Below are positions 45,648 through 55,707 of a stretch of DNA of 61,023 nucleotides, piece after piece. The stretch is taken from positions 1 to 61,023 of the forward strand of contig JAJPJB010000017.1 in the NCBI GenBank assembly GCA_021324465.1. Direction: 5' to 3'. The position numbers were made by a program, and so were the translations under genes. The stretch's first letter is position 1; each line of letters starts with the position of its first letter. The DNA comes from Hyphomicrobiaceae bacterium (GTDB lineage Bacteria; Pseudomonadota; Alphaproteobacteria; Rhizobiales; Xanthobacteraceae). A model generated the notes under the pieces. It made no database searches. It was not told the DNA's origin and was given only the letters and a program-made list of their open reading frames with translations.

Positions 45648-45800
45648 TTTCTTCTCCCTCGATATTGGCTCCGCGCGCGGCCATCGCCGTCGCAGCGTTC
45701 CAATCTGCCACGATCGGATCGCCGGAGCTACCGCGTTGTCGCGCGCCGAGACCCGGTGCGGGGCCCCGAGCCGGGGCGCCGAGGCGGTATCTGCCGCACC

Positions 45801-47342
45801 TCAGGGGCGGTAATCGGCCGCTTTCGTCTCGTCGATTCGCACGCCACCCATGGCGTTGAATACGGGCGTGAGAATGATCACGACAAGCAGATTGAGCAGA
45901 ACGGTGTAGAGGGCGGTGTAGCCTGGGACGGTATAGCCGCCGATCGCGAGCGGATAATTCGGCGTGAGGTTGGCGGCGATGAACATCCAGATGCCGATCA
46001 CGGTGCCGACCGCCCAGCCGACCAGCAAAGCCCAGTCATTGAACCAGCGGGTGTAGACGCCGAGCATGACCGCCGGCAGTGTCTGAATGATCAGAATGCC
46101 GCCCAGCAGTTGCAGATAGATGGCGAATTGCGTCGGCACGAAGATGATGAAAATGAGCGCGCCGAGCTTGACGATCAGCGACACCCATTTTGCCATTTGC
46201 GCTTCCTGCTTATCGGTCGGATTGCGGTTGATGAACTCCTTATGGATATTGCGCGTGTAGAGATTGGCTGCAGCGATCGACATGATCGCCGCCGGCACCA
46301 GTGCGCCGATGCCGATCGCAGCAAAGGCGATGCCCACAAACCAAGACGGGAAGCTGTGCAGGAACAGTGCAGGGACGGCAAAATTGTTGCCGAACTGCTT
46401 GAAGCCGGCAGCAAATTCGGGCGCGCCGCCCAGGCCGGCCGCTATGGCGAAGAAGCCGACCAGTGCCAAAAGACCGAGCATGAACGAATAGCCTGGCAGC
46501 AGCGCAGCGTTGCGGCGGATGGCATGACCGCTGCTCGCCGCCAGAATGCCGGTGACCGAGTGCGGATAAAGAAACAGCGCCAGCGCCGATCCTAAGGCAA
46601 GCGTCGCGTACACACCGTATGAGCCGGTGGTGTTGGCGCCGGGAACAGCCAATAGCAGTTTAGCGGGTGGGACCGCCGCGAAGATTTTGCCGAACCCACC
46701 TAATTCGATTGGCACAACGATGACTGCGGCAAATGCCGTGGCGTAGATCAGCAGATCCTTGACGATAGCGATCGATGCCGGCGCGCGCAGCCCGCTTGAA
46801 TAGGTGAAGGCCGCCAGAATGATGAAGGCGATAATCAGCGGCACGTCGCCGGCGTAGCCGGTGCCGGAAATGCCCATGGCGCCAATGACGACCTGGAGAC
46901 CGACCAATTGCAGCGCGATGTACGGCATCGTGGCGACGATGCCGGTGACCGTCACTGCCAGCGCAAGCCAGCGATTGCCAAAGCGGCCGCGGACGAAGTC
47001 GGCCGGCGTGATGTAATTGTGCCTGTGACAGACATACCAGAGGCGCGGAAAGACCAAGAACAGAATCGGATAAATCATAATCGTGTAGGGGACCGCGAAG
47101 AATGCGATCGCGCCCGCACCGAAGGCAAGCGCCGGAACGGCGACGAATGTATAGGCCGTATAGAGATCCCCGCCGACCAGAAACCAGGTGACGAGCGTGC
47201 CGAAGCGGCGGCCGCCGAGGCCCCATTCGTGCAGCAGATCGAGATCACCCTTGCGCCATTGCGCCGCGGCAAAGCCCAGATAAGTGATCAGGGCGAACAG
47301 CAGCACGAAAACGACAAGCGCGGTCCAATTTATGTCCACCAC
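45801..47342 (-). CDS. mctP: Sodium:solute symporter (MctP-like monocarboxylate permease)
   Basis: 513 residues with about thirteen membrane helices. SSS-family motifs include WGLGGRRFGTLVTWFLVGGD, YTAYTFVAVPALAFGAGA, ITPADFVRGRFGNRWLA and GALVPAAIMSIAAANLYTRNI. The sequence is close to the rhizobial MctP type, which takes up lactate, pyruvate and alanine. The small DUF3311 gene lies 150 bp upstream on the same strand and probably encodes its partner. Confidence 0.9.
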   Translation of the reverse strand: MVDINWTALVVFVLLFALITYLGFAAAQWRKGDLDLLHEWGLGGRRFGTLVTWFLVGGDLYTAYTFVAVPALAFGAGAIAFFAVPYTIMIYPILFLVFPRLWYVCHRHNYITPADFVRGRFGNRWLALAVTVTGIVATMPYIALQLVGLQVVIGAMGISGTGYAGDVPLIIAFIILAAFTYSSGLRAPASIAIVKDLLIYATAFAAVIVVPIELGGFGKIFAAVPPAKLLLAVPGANTTGSYGVYATLALGSALALFLYPHSVTGILAASSGHAIRRNAALLPGYSFMLGLLALVGFFAIAAGLGGAPEFAAGFKQFGNNFAVPALFLHSFPSWFVGIAFAAIGIGALVPAAIMSIAAANLYTRNIHKEFINRNPTDKQEAQMAKWVSLIVKLGALIFIIFVPTQFAIYLQLLGGILIIQTLPAVMLGVYTRWFNDWALLVGWAVGTVIGIWMFIAANLTPNYPLAIGGYTVPGYTALYTVLLNLLVVIILTPVFNAMGGVRIDETKAADYRP

Positions 47343-47492
47343 GATAGCCTCTCCACCCTAGTTCTTTGCTGCGTTTCTTGTACGCACGATGCGGAATGCG
47401 AAAGTTGTAAAGTTGTCCGGTGAACGCTGTTCAATTTGAGCGCCGAAGCTTCTGCGGCAAAACGGCCGGCTGATAAGGCTGAGCGGCCGCAC

Positions 47493-47756
47493 TCACCGTC
47501 GATATTGGGCATCAGTCGCGAAGTAGACGATCGCTGTGAGGATGGCACCGACGATCACCCAGAGCAGCTGATACCAGTAGAAGAACGGCATCCCTCCCAA
47601 CGACGGCTCGACCTTGTTGTAAAAGGGCGGCCATATCACTGCGACGAACTGGACTAGAAACAGGAGATACCACCAGCTCCAGCCCGGGTTTGCTTCGCCT
47701 CGTTCGTCGTTGGTCCGCTGCGACAGATTGAGTGGGGACGTATTTTGTTGGCTCAT
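47493..47756 (-). CDS. DUF3311 small membrane protein (symporter partner)
   Basis: 87 residues with two membrane helices: WSWWYLLFLVQFVAVIWPPF and FYWYQLLWVIVGAILTAIVYF, matching DUF3311 (PPFYNKxxP...PFFYWYQ). Proteins of this kind are encoded beside SSS symporters and are thought to be accessory subunits, like YhdT for PanF. I start at ATG 47756; the frame runs on to 47846 without support. Confidence 0.85.
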   Translation of the reverse strand: MSQQNTSPLNLSQRTNDERGEANPGWSWWYLLFLVQFVAVIWPPFYNKVEPSLGGMPFFYWYQLLWVIVGAILTAIVYFATDAQYRR

Positions 47757-47970
47757 AGTTCTTTGGCTCAGGGCTGTATCCCGCAAAGCCATCCCGGCAT
47801 GTTTCGTGATGAGTACAATGATGGTAACACAGTCTTCAGCGCGCACTATAATCGCTGCACCCGCCGTATCAAAGCAAAATGGATGCCCCCTCGCAAGGCC
47901 AGCGGTCTGTTCACAAGGCTGATCGGGCGGGCGAGGAGTTGCGATACAGCCGGCTGCAGCGCCGTGGCAG

Positions 47971-48045
47971 TGGAGCGGGCGATGGGAATCGAACCCACGA
48001 CATACAGCTTGGGAAGCTGTCGTTCTACCACTGAACTACGCCCGC
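47971..48045 (-). tRNA. tRNA-Gly (anticodon CCC)
   Basis: On the minus strand the acceptor GCGGGCG pairs with CGCCCGC; the D arm is GTTCAGTGG-containing, the anticodon stem ACAGC/GCTGT encloses TTCCCAA giving anticodon CCC, and the T arm is GTGGGTTCGATTCCCAT-like. The 3' CCA is encoded (47971-47973). A TATTAT box at 48059-48064 on the minus strand, 13 bases before the 5' end, may be its -10 element. Confidence 0.97.
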
Positions 48046-48102
48046 GTGCGGGCCGAGCATAATAGACTGCGGCCGATGGCGGAAGAGTAGTCGGTGCGCG
48101 CC

Positions 48103-49779
48103 TCAGGCGGCGCGGACCGCGGCGAGCAGGTTCTCCATCTCGGACGACAGGCGGTTGCCCTCCTGGGCGAGCGATTTTGCCGACGCGAGAATCTGTGCCG
48201 AAGCCGAGGTGATCTCGCTCGCGCTGTGATTGACCTCACCTAGGTTGGCGGCGACATGCACTGCGCTGCCGGCGGCGGCCTGAACATTTTCGGCAATTTC
48301 GCGCGTTGTCGCCGCCTGAAGCTCGACGGCAGCGGTGATGGCACCGGCGATCTCGGCGATCCGCGTGATCGTGCCGCCGATGTCCTTGATGCTGGCGACG
48401 GAGTCCTGCGTCGCCGACTGAACGCCGGCGATTTGCGTACTGATCTCGCCGGTCGCTCTCGACGTCTGCGCGGCCAGCGCCTTGACCTCCTGCGCCACCA
48501 CGGCGAAACCTTTGCCGGCCGCGCCGGCGCGCGCCGCCTCGATGGTGGCGTTGAGCGCGAGCAGATTGGTCTGCTCGGCAATTGCAGTGATCAGCTTGAC
48601 GACATCGCCGATGCGCCCGGCGGCGCGCGTCAATTCGGCGATGCGGCCGTCGGTCTGCTCGGCCTGCGCCACCGCCTCGCGCGCGATCCGCGTCGATTCC
48701 TGGGCCTGCCGGCTGATTTCGCCGACCGAGGCGATGAGCTGTTCGGTAGCCACCGAGACCGACTGTACGTTGTCGGCGGCCTGTGTCGAGGCGGCCAGCA
48801 CTTTGCCGGTCATGTCCCGGGTCGCTTCGGCCATGGTGCCGAGCGTCTGGGCGGCGGCCTCGAGCTCGGTCGATGATGACGACACGGAACGCACGACGCT
48901 TGCAACCGTCTTCTCGAAACGGCCGGCGATGCCGTGGATATCGGCGCGACGCGCCTCGGCCATGCGCCGAGCCATTTCCTTTTCGGCGATTTCCAATTGT
49001 TCGATGCGAATGAGCTTTTCCTTGAATGCTTGCGCCGCGCGCGCATTATCGCCGACTTCGTCTCTCCGCTCACGATAAGGAATTTCGATGTCCTTGTTGC
49101 CCTGGGCGAGCGCGCGCAGTACATCGCCAATGCGGCGGATCGGACGAGCCAGGGGAACGTCGCCGAACACGGCGACCCCGGCGAGGACGAGAATAACGAA
49201 CAGGCCGATGCCGAGATTGATGCGGCCGACACGCCTGCGCTCGATGCTCGCCTGCGCGTTGCGGTCCTCGGCATCACCGATCAAACCTTCGGTTGATTGC
49301 TCGATGAGAACATTCATTTGTCGGCCGAGATTGAGAGCGCGCTGGATCTTGGCGACCGTGTCGCCGTAGTCCTTCGCCGCAGCGGCAAGCTCAGCGCTGA
49401 CGGCGACGTAATCCTTGGCAAGGCTATCGATTTTTTGCAGCTGCTGCTTATCGTCCGTTTCGTCGCTGAGTTCTACCGCGGTCGCGATGTGCTGGCCGGC
49501 CGCCGCGGCATTGGCGCGCAACCGCCGCAATGCGCGATCGATATCTGCCGGCGCAATCGACAGGCGCATCTCGCGCATTTCGACCTGCATATTGCCGAGG
49601 TCTTTGGCGGCGCGGAGCGCCTCGATCGCGGCAAGCTGCCGGTTGCCGGCAAGCGCGCGCTGCTGCTCGGCCCAACGGTCGCCGACCTGTTGCTCAGCCA
49701 GCATCCCGGCGACGAGCGCGATGCCGAGGCCCGACCAGATCGCGAGCTTCGTGCGAATTGGAAAATCGAAGCTCGGCAT
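48103..49779 (-). CDS. Methyl-accepting chemotaxis protein
   Basis: 558 residues. The N-terminal membrane helix (LAIWSGLGIALVAGMLAEQ) is followed by a periplasmic four-helix sensor of about 150 residues, a second helix (LGIGLFVILVLAGVAVFG), HAMP (PLARPIRRIGDVLRALAQG) and a long signalling hairpin. The tip is [21 protein letters not shown]-containing, followed by GKGFAVVAQEVKALAAQT. It binds CheW/CheA and adjusts motility. It is near but separate from a second, headless receptor gene. Confidence 0.93.
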   Translation of the reverse strand: MPSFDFPIRTKLAIWSGLGIALVAGMLAEQQVGDRWAEQQRALAGNRQLAAIEALRAAKDLGNMQVEMREMRLSIAPADIDRALRRLRANAAAAGQHIATAVELSDETDDKQQLQKIDSLAKDYVAVSAELAAAAKDYGDTVAKIQRALNLGRQMNVLIEQSTEGLIGDAEDRNAQASIERRRVGRINLGIGLFVILVLAGVAVFGDVPLARPIRRIGDVLRALAQGNKDIEIPYRERRDEVGDNARAAQAFKEKLIRIEQLEIAEKEMARRMAEARRADIHGIAGRFEKTVASVVRSVSSSSTELEAAAQTLGTMAEATRDMTGKVLAASTQAADNVQSVSVATEQLIASVGEISRQAQESTRIAREAVAQAEQTDGRIAELTRAAGRIGDVVKLITAIAEQTNLLALNATIEAARAGAAGKGFAVVAQEVKALAAQTSRATGEISTQIAGVQSATQDSVASIKDIGGTITRIAEIAGAITAAVELQAATTREIAENVQAAAGSAVHVAANLGEVNHSASEITSASAQILASAKSLAQEGNRLSSEMENLLAAVRAA

Positions 49780-49918
49780 TTCCGGCCCGCTTTGCTTGCC
49801 GGGGTATGATTAAGAGCGGAGGTTAATTCGACGTAAAATTTTGACGGAACATGAGTTCAAAGCGAAGCCCGCACCTCTGAAGAAGCCTGCGCCTTTCAAT
49901 ATGTAATGATCCCGGACA

Positions 49919-50779
49919 TTACGCGGCGTGGCGCGCTGCGGGCGAAGCAGACGCCGCGACCTGCGCGGCTTGATCGGCATCGCTGCGGAAATAATGCGCG
50001 CGCTCCTCCATCCGCGCCGACTGCTGCTCGAGTGTTTTTGCACTGGCTGCATTTTCCTCAACCAGGGCCGAATTCTGCTGGGTGACCTCGTCCATCTGTG
50101 CGAGTGCCTTGTTCACCTGCTCAATTCCCGACGCCTGCTCTGCGCTGGCATTGGCAATATCGCCGACGATGGTGGCGACCGCCTTGATCGATTCGACAAA
50201 TTCGTTGAGCGCGGCGCCGGCGCCATTGACAAGGTCGACGCCCTCTTTCACCTGAGCATTGGAACTGGTGATCAGATCCTTGATATCCTTGGCAGCCTGT
50301 GAGGAGCGCAGCGCCAGACTGCGGACCTCCGACGCCACCACCGTGAAGCCGCGACCGGCATCGCCGGCGCGGGCGGCCTCGACCGCGGCATTGAGCGCCA
50401 AGAGATTTGTTTGGCGGGCGATCTCGTCGATGACGCCAATAATGTCGACGATCTTTCGCGACGATTCGTCGATCCGCGACATCGCTTCGACGGCCTGCGT
50501 CACCACGACGACACCGCGGCTGCCGGCATCCTGTGTCGCGGCAGCCAATTGGCTGGCCTGCCATGCGCTGTCGGCGTTCTTTTTCACCGCCGCCGAGATT
50601 TGCTCCATGGAGGCCGAGGTCTGCTCCAGACCGGCAGCCTGTTCTTCCGTGCGCTGTGAAAGGTCGGTCGTCGCGCTGGAAATCTCGACCGCTGCGTTTG
50701 CGACCTCCTTGGCTGCCGTCTTGATTTCCGCGATCGTTTCCGACAGCTGCCGCGCAGCAGTGTTGGCATTATCCCTCAT
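49919..50779 (-). CDS. Truncated methyl-accepting chemotaxis protein (signalling domain only)
   Basis: 286 residues containing only the cytoplasmic hairpin: [19 protein letters not shown] at the N-terminus, methylation-type helix [20 protein letters not shown], tip [20 protein letters not shown] and [19 protein letters not shown]. Full-length relatives have two membrane helices and HAMP before MRDNAN. Upstream of ATG 50779 the frame is closed by a TGA at 50834-50836 and contains no other start, and no ribosome site is evident. It could be a soluble receptor or the surviving 3' part of a broken gene. Confidence 0.75.
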   Translation of the reverse strand: MRDNANTAARQLSETIAEIKTAAKEVANAAVEISSATTDLSQRTEEQAAGLEQTSASMEQISAAVKKNADSAWQASQLAAATQDAGSRGVVVVTQAVEAMSRIDESSRKIVDIIGVIDEIARQTNLLALNAAVEAARAGDAGRGFTVVASEVRSLALRSSQAAKDIKDLITSSNAQVKEGVDLVNGAGAALNEFVESIKAVATIVGDIANASAEQASGIEQVNKALAQMDEVTQQNSALVEENAASAKTLEQQSARMEERAHYFRSDADQAAQVAASASPAARHAA

Positions 50780-50917
50780 ATGGCCGAGCGCTTGAGCAAG
50801 GCAGTGATGCGCTTGCTCTGGCCGAAGCTCTCGTCATAGACGCACCGGAACATGGCGAGCACGGGTTGGACACTTTGCGGACTGGCTGGCTAATCGGCCA
50901 TGCGCCGCTTTGTCCCG

Positions 50918-53900
50918 CTATTCGGCTGCAATTCTGCGGCCGGCCGCCGCTTCAATGTCGTTCAAGCACTTGGCCAGCGCTTCGCCGTCCGGATCAAGCA
51001 ATGCGGCGGTGCGCGCATTGGCGATTGCTTCCGCCGCCTGACGCGGCGCCATGCGGCCGGCGAGCGTCGGACTGATCAATTCCTTCTCGATGAGGTCATA
51101 GTTGGAGCTGCCGCGCTTATGCGTGTCGCCATAACCCTTGATGAGGCGGGCGCATTCGGCAATTTCGAGCGCCAGTTCGCCCGATAAGCCCGCCGCTTGT
51201 ACAATCAACCGCAGCCAGGCTTCGATGTTCTGCTGCTCCTTAAGATAGCGGAACGTCTTTGGACGGTACGGCTTCAGCTTGGCAAGCAAAAAGAAGCGTA
51301 GATAGCCAAGCACCGACCGCGTGTTGATCTTCATGCCCCAATGGGCGCGGCCAAGTGCGGGATAGCGCGCCGCAAGTTTCAATACGGGCCGTGCCAACCA
51401 GGGCGGCAGCACCGAACAAAATTCCTCGACGCCGGGCTTGAGAAATTCGCTGATGGTGAAAGTCTGCCCCGATCCAAGCCCCATGTCGGTTTCAATGCGC
51501 GCAAATCGCACCGGATCGATCTTGACTTCAGCAACCCGGATCACATCCTCGTAGGACATGCGCACGGCAAGATAGCGCGCGGTCTCAGCCAGCAATTTGC
51601 CGCCCATCGCCGCCTTGGCGTCGGCATCCCGAACCGGGGCGAGTCGATCGAGATAGAGTCGCGCATAGACGCGATCTTGATAGGCCGCCAGACGGCGTAT
51701 GCCTTCCGTCACGAAGCCGCGCGCCGCTTCTGGCATCGCGGCGATTTCGTTTTGCAGATCGGCCGACAATGGCAAGGCGACGAGTGGCCGCTTGACCGGG
51801 TCCGCGCGGGGCTGCGAACCACGTCGTGCCGCCTGGAAACCAGCGCGAAAACCGCGCAGGTTTGCCTCGACCGCCTTGCCGTCAGCGCGGATCGCCGCCT
51901 CAAAGGCCTCGGCAGGAATTGGCAGCGCGCCGGCGCCCGCGATGGCGCCGAGCATCACCGCATTGATCATTGCGCCCGATTCCCGCGCGATCGCCTCGAG
52001 ATCGAGCAGCAACGCCTTTTGTGAATTTTTCTCCACCGCCGCGATAAGCCGACCCTGATCGTAGCGGCCGTCGCCCATCGCTATCTTCTCCGTCACGAGA
52101 TAAGAGCGGCTCAACGAGGCGATGGTCATCGTGCGGTCGGGCGTAATGTAGCCGCCGGCGACGGCGCGGCCGGCTTCCAACAATTCGCTGGCGACGACGA
52201 GGTCGACATCGCCGATGCCCGGGGCGAGCCCGAGCACGGGGCGGCGTGGCTCGCCGGGAGACCACGGCGCCGGCACAAGTTCGATGTGATAGGTCGTGGC
52301 GCCGGTACGCTGCGCGACGCCGGGGATCGATGTCGACTGAACGGGGAAATTCTGGCTGACCGCCGCCGCAACGATCCAATCCGTGAGCACACCGCCGCCC
52401 TCGCCGCCCAGTGCGGCAATGAGGATCGTGAGGGGTCGTACCTCTTGCGGCGGCAGGCCCACGCGAGCCATCTTCCCGCTTTGAGGAGAAGACCGGGATA
52501 ATGGGGCTTGAGGTTCCTCGGCGACAGTACTGATGTGCTGTCGGGGCTGGAAAGAAGGCGCAGCAGCGGCGCCACTGATCCATCCGATCACGCGACTGCG
52601 GCGTTCCTGCAGTTTGCGGTCCCACCAATTCGGATTGCTGACGACGTCGACGCGATAGAATGACGGGCAGAGGACAGCGGCATGCGCGACTTCTCCGCAC
52701 AGGCCGCAGCCGACACAGCTTTCGATCACGGTAGCTACCGGATCGGTGCGCAGCGGATCGGGGCTGGGCTTGATGGTCAATGATGGACAGCCGGAGAGCC
52801 GGATGCAGGAATGGTCGCCGGTGCAGATCTCGTCATCCACCCCATAGCGCGTCTTCACCACGCGCTCGCCGCGCCTGAGTTTTTCGGCGTCGACGACGCG
52901 GAGGCGGCGCTGGCGCGCCAGCATGCATTCGCCATCGGCGATGATGACCTTGAGCCCGCGCTCGGCCGTGCGCATCGCCTCTTTCAGCGTCGCCACCATC
53001 TTCGCCACACTGTAGGTACGTACGGTGCGCAGCCACCGCACACCGAGCGATCGCAGCGCCTTCTCGATGCTGATGCCGGTCGGCGTGCCGCTGCGATCAG
53101 CCTTGCTCGACGGCAGATATTGCCGGCCGGTCGCCGAGGCGTAGCCGTTCTGCATCACGATGAGGACGCCGTCGCCCTTGTTGAACATGTTGGATGCGAC
53201 GCCGGTGATCAGGCCGTTGTGCCAAAACCCGCCGTCGCCCATGACCGCGATCGGGCGCTTGTCCATATTCGGGCCGACCGCAGCCGCGCTCGCGAGCGAC
53301 ATGCCATAGCCGAGGATCGAATTGCCGAGCGAGAACGGCGCGAAAGTCGCAAAAGAATGGCAGCCGATGTCGGCGCTGATATGCGTCGGCCCAAGCTCGC
53401 GCTGCGCAAGCTTGATCGCGGCGAAGACCGGTCGCTCCGGGCAGCCGGTGCAGAAATTAGGCGGCCGCGGCGGAATGTCCCCGACGACGGCAACGGCGGC
53501 CGGCCTGTGCGCCACCAGGGTCTGGACGCGCGCCACAATGGCCGCGCTGTCGACGCCGACCGGCTGCGCCTTGACTAAAAACGCGGCAAGACCGCGCAGA
53601 AAGATTTCCGACGTGTAATCGCCGGTCGGCGGCAGGCAATCCTTGCCATGCACGCGCGTGCCGCTGCCGGCGCCGCGAAGAATGACGTTGATCTGCTGTT
53701 CCACGTAATCCGGCGAGCCTTCCTCCACCACCAGCACGGCGCGCTTGTCGGCGCAAAACTCCTTCACCTCATCGGGCACCAGCGGATAGGCGACGTTGAG
53801 CACGTAGATTGGAATGCGGGACGCGCCGTAGAGATCGGCGAGATCGAGCCGTGCCAAAGCCCGCAACAGGCCGTTGCTCAGGCCGCCGAGGCTAATGATG

Positions 53901-54688
53901 CCGATGTCGCCAAGTTCGCCGGCGATGATCTCATTGAGCTGTTGCTCGCGGATGAATTTCTGCGCGGCGGGCAATCGCTGCTCCACCTTGAGCCGCTCCT
54001 GCGAGAATATCACCGGCGGATGGGCAAGACGGCCATATTCGAATCTCGGCGGGCCGGCGAGCCGATGCCGGCCGCTATAAGCGCCGCGCTTGTTGTCCTT
54101 GGCGATGAATTCGCCGGTCACGTGGCAGGCACGCACTCGCAGATCGAGCATCACCGGCGCGTGGCTCGCTTCCGAGAGATCAAACCCCTTTTCGACCATA
54201 TGCACGATGGTCGGCAGATCGGGCCGCGGGTCAAGCAGCCAGATCGAGGATTTCATCGCATAGGCGTAAGAGCGTTCCTGAATGACGCTTGCACCTTCGC
54301 CGTAATCTTCGCCAAGGACAATCAGCGCGCCGCCGATGACGCCGGGCGAGGCGAGGTTGGACAGCGCGTCGGCCGCAACATTGGTGCCGACGATCGATTT
54401 CCAGGTCACTGCCCCGCGCAGCGGATAATTGATCGATGCGCCGAGCATGGCCGCCGCCGCAGCCTCATTGGTGCAGGTCTCGACATGCACGCCGAGGTCA
54501 GCGAGCAGATCTTCAGCATCCACCATGACGTCGAGCAGGTACGAAACCGGCGCGCCTTGATAGCCGCCGACATAGCTCACGCCCGATTGCAGCAGCGCCT
54601 TGGTGACGGCGAGGATACCCTCGCCGCGAAACACTTCGCCGGCGCCGAGCCGCAGCGCATCGACCTCTTTCCTGAATGAGCGTTCCAT
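50918..54688 (-). CDS. Indolepyruvate ferredoxin oxidoreductase, fused alpha-beta form
   Basis: 1256 residues. The IorA-like part holds the pyrimidine domain (GYQGAPVSYLLDVM), the TPP domain with FCTGCPERPVFAAIK (near 411) and VMGDGGFWHNGLITG, and then Cys-rich segments ICTGDHSCIRLSGCPSL (near 619) and SCVGCGLCGEVAHAA (near 658) for iron-sulfur clusters. The IorB-like gamma domain starts at LTILIAALGGEGGGVLTDW (near 751) and ends with RGSSNYDLIEKELISPTL. It oxidatively decarboxylates aryl pyruvates to aryl-acyl-CoA. A low-complexity linker near 710-745 joins the halves. Confidence 0.93.
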   Translation of the reverse strand: MERSFRKEVDALRLGAGEVFRGEGILAVTKALLQSGVSYVGGYQGAPVSYLLDVMVDAEDLLADLGVHVETCTNEAAAAAMLGASINYPLRGAVTWKSIVGTNVAADALSNLASPGVIGGALIVLGEDYGEGASVIQERSYAYAMKSSIWLLDPRPDLPTIVHMVEKGFDLSEASHAPVMLDLRVRACHVTGEFIAKDNKRGAYSGRHRLAGPPRFEYGRLAHPPVIFSQERLKVEQRLPAAQKFIREQQLNEIIAGELGDIGIISLGGLSNGLLRALARLDLADLYGASRIPIYVLNVAYPLVPDEVKEFCADKRAVLVVEEGSPDYVEQQINVILRGAGSGTRVHGKDCLPPTGDYTSEIFLRGLAAFLVKAQPVGVDSAAIVARVQTLVAHRPAAVAVVGDIPPRPPNFCTGCPERPVFAAIKLAQRELGPTHISADIGCHSFATFAPFSLGNSILGYGMSLASAAAVGPNMDKRPIAVMGDGGFWHNGLITGVASNMFNKGDGVLIVMQNGYASATGRQYLPSSKADRSGTPTGISIEKALRSLGVRWLRTVRTYSVAKMVATLKEAMRTAERGLKVIIADGECMLARQRRLRVVDAEKLRRGERVVKTRYGVDDEICTGDHSCIRLSGCPSLTIKPSPDPLRTDPVATVIESCVGCGLCGEVAHAAVLCPSFYRVDVVSNPNWWDRKLQERRSRVIGWISGAAAAPSFQPRQHISTVAEEPQAPLSRSSPQSGKMARVGLPPQEVRPLTILIAALGGEGGGVLTDWIVAAAVSQNFPVQSTSIPGVAQRTGATTYHIELVPAPWSPGEPRRPVLGLAPGIGDVDLVVASELLEAGRAVAGGYITPDRTMTIASLSRSYLVTEKIAMGDGRYDQGRLIAAVEKNSQKALLLDLEAIARESGAMINAVMLGAIAGAGALPIPAEAFEAAIRADGKAVEANLRGFRAGFQAARRGSQPRADPVKRPLVALPLSADLQNEIAAMPEAARGFVTEGIRRLAAYQDRVYARLYLDRLAPVRDADAKAAMGGKLLAETARYLAVRMSYEDVIRVAEVKIDPVRFARIETDMGLGSGQTFTISEFLKPGVEEFCSVLPPWLARPVLKLAARYPALGRAHWGMKINTRSVLGYLRFFLLAKLKPYRPKTFRYLKEQQNIEAWLRLIVQAAGLSGELALEIAECARLIKGYGDTHKRGSSNYDLIEKELISPTLAGRMAPRQAAEAIANARTAALLDPDGEALAKCLNDIEAAAGRRIAAE

Positions 54689-54899
54689 CCGGTTTCCGGC
54701 GCGTTTGGGATCGTCAGACTGACGGGACTTCTATACCTAGTTTTGCGACATCCCGCCAAACGTCTCACAAACGGACGCGACGCGGCAATTCTACTCGCAC
54801 AAGCGCCCTTGTCCTTCCGGCGCGGTCGGTTAGGGTGCCGTCGGGGAAGGTATTCGAGCGATCCGTTTCGATGCCTTGGGGAACAAAGGGCAGGCATGA

Positions 54900-55694
54900 A
54901 TGGACGGCCAGGCTCAGATTGTCGTCGAGCGGGTCAATCACACCTATCGGCCGCCGCGCGGGCGGCCTGTGCTCGCGCTTTCCGACATATCTCTGGACAT
55001 TCGGCCGCGCGAGTTTCTGGCTCTGCTCGGGCCGTCGGGCTGTGGCAAATCCACGCTGCTTTATCTGGTCGGTGGGTTTCTGCCCATTGAGGCGGGGCGC
55101 ATTCTGGTCGAAGGCAAGCCCGTAGCCGCCCCGGGTCCGGACCGCGGCATCGTGTTTCAGCACTTTGCACTGTTTCCCTGGAAGACGGTGCGCGGCAATG
55201 TGCTGTACGGCCTGGAGCGTCAGGGCCTGCCGAGGCCGGAGCGGGAAAAGCGAGCGCAGGCGTTCATCGACATGGTCGGTCTGCACGGCTTCGAGGACAG
55301 CTATCCGTCGCAGCTGTCCGGCGGGATGCGACAGCGTACCGCGATTGCGCGCACGCTCGCCATCGATCCGAGCATTCTTCTGATGGATGAGCCGTTCGGC
55401 GCGCTCGACGCGCAAACACGCTCGCTGATGCAGACGGAGCTGCTCAAAATCTGGCAGCGCTCGCCGAAGACGGTGATCTTCGTCACCCATGACGTGCAGG
55501 AGGCGGTCTATCTCGCCGAACGCGTCGCGGTGATGTCGGCGCGTCCGGGGCGCGTTAAAGCAATCGTCGAGACAAAATTTCCCAATCGCGATCCGAGCAT
55601 TTTGCGCAGCAAGGAGTTCGTGGAAAAGGTCGATCAGCTTTGGAATATGGTGCGCGACGAGGCCATCAAGGCTCAAGAAGCGACGGGAAGTTGA
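54900..55694 (+). CDS. ABC transporter ATP-binding protein (nitrate/sulfonate/taurine type)
   Basis: 264 residues with Walker A LLGPSGCGKSTLLYLV, Q-loop IVFQHFALFPWKTV, signature QLSGGMRQRTAIARTL, Walker B ILLMDEPFGALD and H-loop FVTHDVQEAVYLA. The GMRQR and FPWKT forms are typical for SsuB/TauB/NrtD importers. ATG 54900 lies one base after another ATG in a different frame. It heads a three-gene importer operon divergent from the IOR gene. Confidence 0.93.
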   Translation: MDGQAQIVVERVNHTYRPPRGRPVLALSDISLDIRPREFLALLGPSGCGKSTLLYLVGGFLPIEAGRILVEGKPVAAPGPDRGIVFQHFALFPWKTVRGNVLYGLERQGLPRPEREKRAQAFIDMVGLHGFEDSYPSQLSGGMRQRTAIARTLAIDPSILLMDEPFGALDAQTRSLMQTELLKIWQRSPKTVIFVTHDVQEAVYLAERVAVMSARPGRVKAIVETKFPNRDPSILRSKEFVEKVDQLWNMVRDEAIKAQEATGS

Positions 55695-55707
55695 CGACGG
55701 GGCGGCG

